A program made the translations under genes and the position numbers. The notes beneath the pieces are model-generated. The model was not told where the DNA came from. It saw only the letters and a program-made list of their open reading frames with translations, and searched no databases. A DNA stretch of 5,277 bases from an uncultured Clostridia bacterium (lineage in GTDB: Bacteria; Bacillota; Clostridia; Oscillospirales; Ruminococcaceae), in NCBI GenBank assembly GCA_946535685.1, contig CAMNDR010000094.1, positions 1 through 5,277 on the forward strand, read 5' to 3'. Of this stretch, positions 1 through 5,277 are shown one piece after another; position 1 is the first letter of the stretch, and every line of letters starts with the position of its first letter.

Positions 1-2067
1 ATCAGCATCGAGGAGCTCACGCCCCGGATGTTCTCGTTCAACAACCCGTTCGGTGCCTGCCCGAAGTGTACGGGCCTGGGCATGTTCCAGAAGATCGACC
101 CGGATATTGTTCTCCCGAATCCGGAGCTGAGCATTGCGGACGGTGCGATCCATGCATCCGGCTGGAACCACCTCGAAGAGGGCTCTGTTTCGATGATGTA
201 TTACACGGCCATTGCCAAAAAATACGGCATCTCACTCGATACGCCCGTGAAGGATCTGCCGGCGGAAGTGGTGCAGGTGTTTCTCTACGGTACGAACGGC
301 GAAAAGCTCGAGCTGCACCGCAGCCGTGAGCTTGGCGGCGGTGTGTATTATTCGGCATTTGAGGGCGTCATCAACAACCTCGAACGCCGCTACCAGGAGA
401 CGACCTCCGTCTATTCCAGAGCGGATCTGGAAGATTATATGGGCGAGGTCACCTGCGATGCCTGCAAGGGTGCAAGGCTCAAGCCCGAGGTGCTCTCTGT
501 CACGGTTGGCGGGATGAATATCTATGAGCTGACCAATCTTTCCGTGGTCAGGACACTTGAATTCTTCCGCGGGCTCGAACTGACCGAGCATCAGCGCTTC
601 ATCGGTGAGCGCATCATCAAGGAGATCTGCGACCGGCTGAATTTCCTGGCAAGTGTGGGTCTGCAGTATCTGACGCTGTCCCGTTCGGCGGGTACGCTCT
701 CCGGCGGCGAGAGCCAGCGTATCCGTCTGGCGACGCAGATCGGCTCCTCGCTGGTCGGCGTGCTGTATATTCTCGATGAGCCGAGCATCGGTCTGCACCA
801 GCGGGACAATGACATGCTCATTGCCACGATGAAGCGGCTGCGGGATCTTGGCAATACACTGATCGTTGTGGAGCATGATGATGACACGATGCTGGCGGCG
901 GATCATATCGTTGACATCGGCCCCGGCGCAGGTGTCAACGGCGGCAATGTTGTCTATTCCGGTACACCGGCGGGGCTGCTGAAATGCAAGGAGTCCATCA
1001 CCGGGCAGTATCTCTCCGGCAAGCTCTCGATCCCGATCCCGGAACAGCGCCGGAAGGGGAACGGGAACTTTCTGACCGTAGTGGGCGCCAGGGAGCACAA
1101 TCTGCAGAATCTCACCGTTCGGTTCCCGCTCGGGGAGCTGATCTGCGTGACAGGTGTCTCCGGCTCCGGCAAGTCCTCGCTCATCAACGAGATCCTGTAT
1201 AAGCATCTTGCTGCTGCGCTCAACCGGGCAAGGATCAAGGGCGGCCAGTGCCAAAAGATCGAGGGCATGGAATTCCTCGACAAGGTCATCTGCATCGACC
1301 AGTCCCCGATCGGCAGAACGCCCCGCTCCAATCCGGCAACGTATACGGGCGTGTTCACCGATATCCGCACCCTCTTTGCCCAGACACAGGATGCCAAGGG
1401 CAGAGGCTACGGCCCTGCGCGCTTCTCCTTCAATGTCAAGGGCGGACGCTGTGAAGCATGCGAGGGTGACGGCATCCTGAAGATCGAGATGCACTTCCTC
1501 CCCGATGTCTATGTCCCCTGCGAGGTCTGCAAGGGTAAGCGCTATAACCGGGAAACGCTCGAGGTGCATTACAAGGGCAAGTCCATCCATGACATTCTCG
1601 AAATGACCGTGGACGAGGGTGTGCTGTTCTTTGAGCACATCCCGAAGATCGCCCGCAAGCTGAAAACGCTGCAGGAGGTCGGGCTCGGCTATATCCGCAT
1701 CGGACAGCCGGCAACGACGCTCTCCGGCGGTGAGGCACAGCGTGTGAAGCTCTCCACGGAGCTGTCCAAGCGTGCGACGGGCAGGACGGTCTATATCCTC
1801 GATGAGCCGACCACCGGCCTGCATGCAGCAGACGTCCACCGCCTGACCGATGTGCTGCAGCGGCTCGTGGATGCGGGCAATACCGTCATCGTCATCGAGC
1901 ACAATATGGATGTCATCAAGGTGGCAGACCACATCATCGACCTCGGTCCCGAGGGCGGCGACGGCGGCGGCCGCATCGTTGCGCAGGGCACACCGGAGGA
2001 GGTCGTCAAGGTGCCGGAATCCTTTACCGGAAAGTACCTTGCGCCCTATCTGAACATCAATGGCTAA
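1..2067 (+). CDS. uvrA: UvrABC system protein A (UvrA), C-terminal part, 5' truncated by window edge
   Basis: UvrA is the dimeric ABC-type ATPase that finds bulky DNA lesions and loads UvrB in cytoplasmic nucleotide excision repair. The frame is open from base 1, giving 688 residues; full UvrA is about 940, so roughly the first 250, including the first Walker A, lie upstream. The ATG at 28 is internal. In window numbering, C20-x2-C23 is the second half of the first zinc module. LSGGESQ (233-239) and YILDEP (256-261) are the signature and Walker B of the first ATPase half. GVSGSGKSS (385-393) is the second Walker A. C484/C487 and C507/C510 form the intact zinc finger within the second half. 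LSGGEAQ (574-580) and YILDEP (598-603) close the second ATPase site. No frameshift or missing key residue is visible. The stop is TAA at 2065-2067. The cardiolipin synthase gene follows immediately and is probably co-transcribed. Confidence 0.98.
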   Translation: MSIEELTPRMFSFNNPFGACPKCTGLGMFQKIDPDIVLPNPELSIADGAIHASGWNHLEEGSVSMMYYTAIAKKYGISLDTPVKDLPAEVVQVFLYGTNGEKLELHRSRELGGGVYYSAFEGVINNLERRYQETTSVYSRADLEDYMGEVTCDACKGARLKPEVLSVTVGGMNIYELTNLSVVRTLEFFRGLELTEHQRFIGERIIKEICDRLNFLASVGLQYLTLSRSAGTLSGGESQRIRLATQIGSSLVGVLYILDEPSIGLHQRDNDMLIATMKRLRDLGNTLIVVEHDDDTMLAADHIVDIGPGAGVNGGNVVYSGTPAGLLKCKESITGQYLSGKLSIPIPEQRRKGNGNFLTVVGAREHNLQNLTVRFPLGELICVTGVSGSGKSSLINEILYKHLAAALNRARIKGGQCQKIEGMEFLDKVICIDQSPIGRTPRSNPATYTGVFTDIRTLFAQTQDAKGRGYGPARFSFNVKGGRCEACEGDGILKIEMHFLPDVYVPCEVCKGKRYNRETLEVHYKGKSIHDILEMTVDEGVLFFEHIPKIARKLKTLQEVGLGYIRIGQPATTLSGGEAQRVKLSTELSKRATGRTVYILDEPTTGLHAADVHRLTDVLQRLVDAGNTVIVIEHNMDVIKVADHIIDLGPEGGDGGGRIVAQGTPEEVVKVPESFTGKYLAPYLNING

Positions 2068-2073
2068 GCAGTC

Positions 2074-2081
2074 GGAGGGGA
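2074..2081 (+). promoter_or_regulatory. Ribosome binding site that decides the cls start (GGAGGGGA)
   Basis: GGAGGGGA lies 8 bases before the ATG at 2090, a near-ideal Shine-Dalgarno sequence and spacing. The in-frame ATG at 2060 overlaps the end of uvrA, and the sequence before it (coding for the last UvrA residues) has no comparable purine-rich site. This favours 2090 as the true start. Confidence 0.75.
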
Positions 2082-2089
2082 GAAAAGCA

Positions 2090-3640
2090 ATGAGAAAGAT
2101 GCGGCGTTTTCTGCGCAAGCTCGTTCGTGCCTTACTCAACCGGAACACACTGATCATTCTGCTTCTGCTGATACAGCTTGTTGCACTGGCGCTTGTGGTC
2201 ACGTTCCTCAGCCAGCACTACCTCCCCGTGTATATGATTTTGCTGGCGCTTGATGTCGTACTTGTGATTTATATCACGAATACGTCCGAAAATCCGTCAT
2301 ACAAGATCCCGTGGCTCATCGCCATGATGGTGATTCCCGTGTTTGCAGGACTGGCATATCTTCTGGTCAAGACGGATATCGGTCACCGTGTGTTCAAACG
2401 TACCTATGAGCAGAAGGTGCAGAGCACCCGGAAATGCCTTCCGGAGGATCCGCACACGGCAGAGGATCTGCATAAGCTCGATCCGGCGTGCGCAGGACTT
2501 GCGGCCTATCTGCGGGATTATGGCGGGTTTCCGGTCTACCGGAACCGTCAGGCGGAATTCTACCCCATCGGCGAAGAAATGTTTGCAGCGATGAAGCAGG
2601 AGATCCGCAAGGCGAAGCACTATATTTTCGTGGAATTCTTCATTATCTCCATGGGACAGATGTGGGATGAGCTGCTCGATCTGCTCAAGGAGCGGGCACA
2701 GGCAGGCGTGGATGTCCGGATCCTGTATGACGGCTTCGGGACGCAGTTCATGATGCCAAAGAAGTATTTCAGCGACCTCGAGGAGATCGGCATTTGCTGC
2801 AAGGTATTCAACCCGTTCAAGCCGCTGCTGTCCTCCTCCCAGAACAACCGTGACCACCGGAAGATTTTGGTGATCGACGGGAATGTTGCCTTCACGGGCG
2901 GCATCAATATTGCCGATGAATATATCAACCAGAAGCGCCGGTTCGGCCACTGGAAGGACGGCGGCATGATCTGCAGGGGCGAAGCTGCCTGGAGCTTTAC
3001 CGTGATGTTCCTGCAGCTCTGGGAGATGGAGCAGGCAGATACAGGTTCCATCGACAGCTTTCTCCCGCAGGAGCATGCAGGTGCTGCCTATGACGGCTTC
3101 ATCCAGCCCATCAGTGATTCGCCGGTGGACGGAGAATCTGTCGGAAGGAATGTCTATCTGGATATCATCAACAACGCCCGGGAGTATGTCTATATCATGA
3201 CCCCCTACCTGATCCCGGATCATGAGATCGTCACTGCACTGACGCTGGCGGCGAAAAAGGGCGTGGATGTGCGGCTCATGACACCGCATATCCCGGACAA
3301 ATGGTATGCGTACCGCACGGCATGGAGCTATTATCCGGAGCTGCTCAAGGGGCATGTGCGCATTTTCGAGTATGAACCGGGCTTTGTCCATGCGAAGAAC
3401 GTGAGTTCCGATGATAAGGTCGGCGTTGTCGGGACGATCAATCTCGATTACCGGAGCTTTTATCTGCAGTTTGAGTGCGCCTGCGTACTGTATGGCTGCA
3501 GTGTTGTGCAGGACATCCGGAAGGAGTTTGAAAAGACACTCGGCAAATGCATAGAGATCCGCATTGAGGACTGTGAACAGCTATCGCTTCCGAAGCGCAT
3601 CATAGGCTGGCTCCTGCGGATCTTTGCACCGCTGTTCTGA
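2090..3640 (+). CDS. cls: Cardiolipin synthase (phospholipase D superfamily)
   Basis: Predicted membrane enzyme that joins two phosphatidylglycerol molecules to give cardiolipin plus glycerol. From the ATG at 2090 it is 516 residues, about the family's usual 480-520; an in-frame ATG at 2060 would add 10. A basic N-terminus (RKMRRFLRKLVR) precedes three hydrophobic segments at about 20-40, 45-62 and 74-93, matching the PLDc_N membrane anchor of Firmicutes enzymes. Two complete HxKx4D motifs follow: HRKILVID (H256, K258, D263), then GGIN, and HAKNVSSD (H434, K436, D441), then GTINLDYRSF. The presence of both suggests an active enzyme. The C-terminus ends in a short hydrophobic, possibly amphipathic stretch (IIGWLLRIFAPLF). 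It starts 22 bases after the uvrA stop, with no promoter seen between, so it is probably in an operon with uvrA. Another PLD-type phosphatidyltransferase is possible but less likely given the N-terminal anchor. Confidence 0.93.
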   Translation: MRKMRRFLRKLVRALLNRNTLIILLLLIQLVALALVVTFLSQHYLPVYMILLALDVVLVIYITNTSENPSYKIPWLIAMMVIPVFAGLAYLLVKTDIGHRVFKRTYEQKVQSTRKCLPEDPHTAEDLHKLDPACAGLAAYLRDYGGFPVYRNRQAEFYPIGEEMFAAMKQEIRKAKHYIFVEFFIISMGQMWDELLDLLKERAQAGVDVRILYDGFGTQFMMPKKYFSDLEEIGICCKVFNPFKPLLSSSQNNRDHRKILVIDGNVAFTGGINIADEYINQKRRFGHWKDGGMICRGEAAWSFTVMFLQLWEMEQADTGSIDSFLPQEHAGAAYDGFIQPISDSPVDGESVGRNVYLDIINNAREYVYIMTPYLIPDHEIVTALTLAAKKGVDVRLMTPHIPDKWYAYRTAWSYYPELLKGHVRIFEYEPGFVHAKNVSSDDKVGVVGTINLDYRSFYLQFECACVLYGCSVVQDIRKEFEKTLGKCIEIRIEDCEQLSLPKRIIGWLLRIFAPLF

Positions 3641-3641
3641 T

Positions 3642-3675
3642 CCGCCGCAGGGCGATGCGTGGGCGGCGACCCTGC
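3642..3675 (+). repeat. Two interleaved GC-rich inverted repeats just after the cls stop
   Basis: CCGCC (3642-3646) is complementary to GGCGG (3662-3666), and GCAGGG (3647-3652) is complementary to CCCTGC (3670-3675). The arms interleave, so the two stems exclude each other unless a pseudoknot forms, and having no base between the first two arms makes a simple pseudoknot unlikely. No run of T follows, so this is not a standard intrinsic terminator. It may mark the 3' end of the cls mRNA, or be chance in GC-rich DNA. Confidence 0.35.
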
Positions 3676-3705
3676 TGGGAATTCTCTCACCCGTGACAGG
3701 GAAAT

Positions 3706-3711
3706 TACAAT
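3706..3711 (+). promoter_or_regulatory. Possible -10 box for mrp (TACAAT), weak
   Basis: TACAAT matches the sigma-A -10 consensus at five of six positions and lies in the cls-mrp spacer, 53 bases before the mrp start. The best -35 candidate, TTCTCT at 3682-3687 with an 18-base spacer, matches only three of six. If real, transcription would begin near 3718, within the hairpin at 3715-3739. mrp could equally be read through from cls. Confidence 0.3.
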
Positions 3712-3714
3712 GCA

Positions 3715-3739
3715 TTTTGCAGACCTGCGGTCTGTGAAA
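3715..3739 (+). promoter_or_regulatory. Hairpin just upstream of the mrp ribosome binding site
   Basis: CAGACC (3720-3725) and GGTCTG (3729-3734) pair perfectly around a TGC loop. The stem extends outwards through G-T, T-G and three T-A pairs, giving about 12 pairs in 25 bases. An A-rich purine run rather than a T-run follows, so it is not a terminator. It ends 11 bases before the mrp Shine-Dalgarno and leaves that site unpaired. It could stabilise the mRNA 5' end or be a protein-binding site; no known riboswitch class is recognised. Confidence 0.45.
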
Positions 3740-3750
3740 CTGATAACAAA

Positions 3751-3756
3751 AAGGAG
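3751..3756 (+). promoter_or_regulatory. Ribosome binding site of mrp (AAGGAG)
   Basis: AAGGAG followed by an 8-base AT-rich spacer leads to the ATG at 3765. It fixes that start, in agreement with the Cys-rich N-terminus typical of clostridial homologues. Confidence 0.85.
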
Positions 3757-3764
3757 TAATAAAA

Positions 3765-4592
3765 ATGAGTACAGAATGCACCCATGACTGCAGCACCTGC
3801 GGCAGCAGCTGTTCCGAACGGACAGCGCCGCAGAGCATGCTGGAGAAACCCAACGAAATGAGCAAGATCGGCAAGGTCATCGGCATTGTCAGCGGCAAGG
3901 GCGGCGTCGGCAAATCGCTCGTCGCTTCCATGCTTGCCGTCGGCATACAGCGTGCCGGCAAGCATGCCGCCATCCTCGATGCGGATGTGACCGGCCCGTC
4001 CATCCCGAAGGCCTTCGGCGTCAAGGACAAGGTGCTCGGCAATGAGCTGGGCATGATCCCTGCGCGGTCGAAAATGGGTATCGACATCATGTCCGTGAAC
4101 CTGATGCTGCCGAATGACACCGATCCCGTTGTCTGGAGAGGTCCGGTCATTGCAGGCGTTGTCAAGCAGTTCTGGACGGATGTGATCTGGGATGATGTGG
4201 ATTATATGTTCGTGGATATGCCGCCCGGAACGGGTGATGTGCCGCTGACCGTATTCCAGAGCCTTCCGGTGGACGGCATCATCATCGTCACCTCGCCGCA
4301 GGAGCTGGTTTCCATGATCGTCCAGAAGGCCGTGAAGATGGCAAATATGATGCATATCCCGGTGCTTGGCATCGTGGAGAACATGAGCTATGCCGTATGT
4401 CCTGACTGCGGCAGGAAGATCAAGCTCTACGGCGAGAGCCATACGGCAGAGATAGCCAAGGAGTACGGCATCCCGCTGCTGGCACAGATCCCGATTGATC
4501 CTGCACTTGCCAAGTGCGTCGATCTCGGCGTGATCGAGCTGCATGAATCCACGGAAATGGATTTTGCCGTGGAAAAGCTGCTTGGAGAATAA
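3765..4592 (+). CDS. mrp: Mrp/NBP35 (ApbC-type) P-loop ATPase, Fe-S cluster carrier
   Basis: Cytoplasmic 275-residue ATPase of the Mrp/NBP35 branch of the SIMIBI P-loop class. Characterised relatives bind an Fe-S cluster, usually bridging a dimer, and pass it to apoproteins; that role here is by homology. GKGGVGKS (44-51) is the deviant Walker A with the signature lysine K45. DADVTGPS (72-79) is the switch I/A' region, and FVDMPPGTGD (149-158) is the family's Walker B region. C212-x2-C215, after NMSYAV, is the conserved CxxC cluster-binding pair. The N-terminus has four more cysteines (C5, C9, C12, C16) in a CX3CX2CX3C pattern, unlike the wider spacing of eukaryotic NBP35. The MIP18/DUF59 domain that begins many bacterial Mrp proteins is absent, as is common in clostridia. 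It lies 124 bases after cls and is followed by an intrinsic terminator. A ParA/MinD partition protein is ruled out by the PPGTGD and CxxC motifs. Confidence 0.95.
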   Translation: MSTECTHDCSTCGSSCSERTAPQSMLEKPNEMSKIGKVIGIVSGKGGVGKSLVASMLAVGIQRAGKHAAILDADVTGPSIPKAFGVKDKVLGNELGMIPARSKMGIDIMSVNLMLPNDTDPVVWRGPVIAGVVKQFWTDVIWDDVDYMFVDMPPGTGDVPLTVFQSLPVDGIIIVTSPQELVSMIVQKAVKMANMMHIPVLGIVENMSYAVCPDCGRKIKLYGESHTAEIAKEYGIPLLAQIPIDPALAKCVDLGVIELHESTEMDFAVEKLLGE

Positions 4593-4596
4593 GCCT

Positions 4597-4637
4597 GAAA
4601 CACACTGTTTGCTGCTTGCAGACAGTGTGTTTTGTAT
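4597..4637 (+). terminator. Intrinsic terminator after mrp
   Basis: The arm 4598-4612 pairs with 4618-4632 around a five-base TGCTT loop. The outer 11 pairs (AAACACACTGT with ACAGTGTGTTT) are perfect, and the inner four include one T-G pair. TTTT at 4630-4633 overlaps the stem base and continues as GTAT, so the T-run is short but usable. The hairpin starts 5 bases after the mrp stop, the usual position for a Rho-independent terminator. Confidence 0.82.
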
Positions 4638-4663
4638 AAAAATTGCGTATCATCGCAGGATTT

Positions 4664-4669
4664 TATAAT
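4664..4669 (+). promoter_or_regulatory. Isolated perfect -10 box (TATAAT)
   Basis: TATAAT fits the sigma-A -10 consensus exactly. The nearest -35-like sequence is TTGCGT at 4643-4648, with a short 15-base spacer and only three matching positions. It could be a minor upstream promoter for the glycosyltransferase gene, or chance in AT-rich DNA. Confidence 0.25.
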
Positions 4670-4675
4670 TTTGGT

Positions 4676-4765
4676 AAAAATGACGAAAAATCTGTTGAAA
4701 AATAATTGCCTGTAATTGGGCAAAAATTCTCTGCCTGAAAACGAATGAAAAAAGAATGCGAAAAA
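4676..4765 (+). promoter_or_regulatory. Roughly phased A-tracts upstream of the glycosyltransferase promoter (possible UP element or DNA bend)
   Basis: A-runs of four to six lie at 4676-4680, 4686-4690, 4698-4702, 4722-4726, 4738-4741, 4748-4753 and 4761-4765. Centre-to-centre steps are about 10, 12, 24, 16, 11 and 13 bases, mostly near one or two helical turns. The last two tracts fall about -40 to -60 from the expected transcription start, where an UP element would contact the RNA polymerase alpha subunit. The function is inferred from position and composition. Confidence 0.4.
4706..4723. repeat. Small dyad TTGCC-N8-GGCAA
   Basis: TTGCC (4706-4710) and GGCAA (4719-4723) are inverted around eight bases. 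The short arms could be an operator half-site pair or a weak hairpin. It lies upstream of the glycosyltransferase promoter, where an activator or repressor could bind, but nothing identifies a regulator. Confidence 0.25.
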
Positions 4766-4769
4766 CCCC

Positions 4770-4798
4770 TTGCAATATTTCAAATTATGTAGTATGAT
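4770..4798 (+). promoter_or_regulatory. Sigma-A-type promoter of the glycosyltransferase gene
   Basis: TTGCAA (4770-4775) and TATGAT (4793-4798) are separated by exactly 17 bases. The -35 box matches four of six consensus positions and the -10 box five of six. Transcription should begin near 4805, giving a leader of about 30 bases before the ATG at 4835. This makes the glycosyltransferase gene independent of mrp. Confidence 0.75.
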
Positions 4799-4821
4799 AA
4801 ATAGTGTATTGGTATTGGTTT

Positions 4822-4827
4822 AGGAGG
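4822..4827 (+). promoter_or_regulatory. Ribosome binding site of the glycosyltransferase (AGGAGG)
   Basis: A full-consensus AGGAGG with a 7-base spacer to the ATG at 4835 sets the start. It suggests efficient translation. Confidence 0.85.
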
Positions 4828-4834
4828 CAAGAGG

Positions 4835-5277
4835 ATGAGGCTGATATCCATTGTTGTGCCGTGCTATAATGAGGAGGAAGTACTCCCGCTGTTCTACGAT
4901 GAGATCCGGAAGATCATGCAGCAGATGCAGGAGGAGTATTCCGACCTGAGCTTTGAGCTGCTGTTCATCGACGACGGCTCGAAGGACAAGACACTGGCAC
5001 TCCTGCGGGACATGGCACTGCAGGACGAACGGGTGCGCTATATCTCCTTCTCCCGCAATTTCGGGAAGGAGGCCGGCATGTTCGCCGGACTGGAGCATTC
5101 CCGGGGCGATTTTGTCGTGGTGATGGATGCTGATCTGCAGCATCCGCCGGCATTTCTGCCAAAAATGTATCATTATGTCAAGGACGGTGAATACGACTGT
5201 GCCACGACACGGCGTGTGAGCCGTGAGGGAGAATCCAGGCTGCGCTCCTTCTTTGCAAGGCTGTTCTACAAGATCAT
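4835..5277 (+). CDS. Family 2 glycosyltransferase, GtrB/DPM1-like (polyprenyl-phosphate sugar transferase), 3' truncated by window edge
   Basis: Predicted to transfer a sugar from a nucleotide donor to polyprenyl phosphate at the inner face of the membrane, supplying lipid-linked sugars for envelope glycan modification; donor and acceptor cannot be told from sequence. 147 codons are present; family members are usually about 310-340 residues. The N-terminus is a GT-A Rossmann fold: SIVVPCYNEEE (5-15), then FIDDGSKDKT (44-53) with the nucleotide-binding aspartates D46/D47. SFSRNFGKEAGMFAGL (71-86) is the conserved block of GtrB-like enzymes. MDADLQHPP (97-105) holds the metal-binding DAD motif and the LQ-x-P of this subgroup. 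R-R-V-S-R-E-G-E (126-133) and FFARLFYKI (139-147) match the acceptor-loop region before the membrane helices. The C-terminal transmembrane helices expected of the family would lie past the edge, so membrane anchoring is not shown here. It has its own promoter and a strong ribosome binding site. Confidence 0.93.
   Translation, partial: MRLISIVVPCYNEEEVLPLFYDEIRKIMQQMQEEYSDLSFELLFIDDGSKDKTLALLRDMALQDERVRYISFSRNFGKEAGMFAGLEHSRGDFVVVMDADLQHPPAFLPKMYHYVKDGEYDCATTRRVSREGESRLRSFFARLFYKI

Larger units (their letters stand above)
4593..4834. other. AT-rich intergenic region between mrp and the glycosyltransferase
   Basis: 242 bases without a credible gene, much richer in A and T than the flanking coding DNA. 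It holds the mrp terminator, a possible upstream -10 box, A-tracts, a small dyad at 4706-4723, and the promoter and ribosome binding site of the glycosyltransferase gene. No tRNA, riboswitch or small ORF with a plausible start is seen in it. Confidence 0.85.

Noticed and set aside
28..30. ATG at 28 as the start of a short 679-residue UvrA
   Set aside because: The frame is open to base 1 and the residues before it (ISIEELTPR) belong to the UvrA zinc module region, so it is internal and the gene is cut by the window edge.
232..2202. 656-codon open frame on the - strand opposite uvrA
   Set aside because: It lies antisense to an unmistakable UvrA. High GC at codon third positions removes stops from the opposite strand, and the translation shows no recognisable domain.
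2297..3391. 364-codon open frame on the - strand opposite cls
   Set aside because: Antisense shadow of the cardiolipin synthase coding bias; both HKD motifs are on the + strand and no family is recognised in the reverse product.
3705..4544. 279-codon open frame on the - strand opposite mrp
   Set aside because: His/Asp-rich low-complexity translation typical of an antisense shadow; the + strand encodes a complete Mrp with a good ribosome binding site.
4691..4723. Possible - strand terminator formed by the 4706-4723 dyad followed by a T-rich complement
   Set aside because: The stem is only 5 pairs with an 8-base loop, and no - strand gene exists for it to serve.
4593..4740. Direct repeat GCCTGAAA at 4593-4600 and 4733-4740
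   Set aside because: Only eight bases, differing just beyond, with one copy forming part of the terminator stem; consistent with chance.
4427..4783. 118-codon - strand open frame starting in the AT-rich spacer
   Set aside because: Its Phe/Lys-rich start is just the complement of A-tracts, it runs through the terminator hairpin into the mrp 3' end, and it matches no known protein.

Overview
The window looks like an ordinary chromosomal stretch from a moderately GC-rich Firmicute, most likely a gut-type clostridium near Ruminococcus/Oscillospiraceae. That placement is inference from three things: the style of the Mrp protein (short Cys-rich N-terminus, no MIP18 domain), a Firmicutes-type three-hydrophobic-segment cardiolipin synthase, and strong purine-rich ribosome binding sites. 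All four genes are on the + strand.

Layout: (1) bases 1-2067, the C-terminal ~688 residues of UvrA, the damage-recognition ATPase of nucleotide excision repair; its start lies before the window. (2) A cardiolipin synthase (phospholipase D superfamily), best started at 2090, 22 bases after the uvrA stop and so probably co-transcribed with it. (3) A 124-base spacer with inverted repeats and a hairpin just ahead of the next ribosome binding site. (4) 3765-4592, a Mrp/NBP35-type P-loop ATPase predicted to carry or load Fe-S clusters. (5) A 242-base AT-rich intergenic region with a good intrinsic terminator at its left end, a series of A-tracts, and a well-formed sigma-A-type promoter at its right end. 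(6) From 4835 to the window edge, the N-terminal 147 residues of a GT-A family 2 glycosyltransferase of the polyprenyl-phosphate sugar transferase (GtrB/DPM1-like) kind.

The genes do not form one pathway. They cover DNA repair, membrane phospholipid synthesis, Fe-S protein maturation, and envelope or lipid-linked sugar synthesis. uvrA and cls look like one transcription unit, mrp ends at a terminator, and the glycosyltransferase has its own promoter.

I found no mobile element, CRISPR array, RNA gene or defence system, and no convincing sign of an undescribed system. The items most worth a second look are regulatory: the roughly helically spaced A-tracts upstream of the glycosyltransferase promoter, the hairpin ahead of mrp, and the tight N-terminal cysteine cluster of Mrp.
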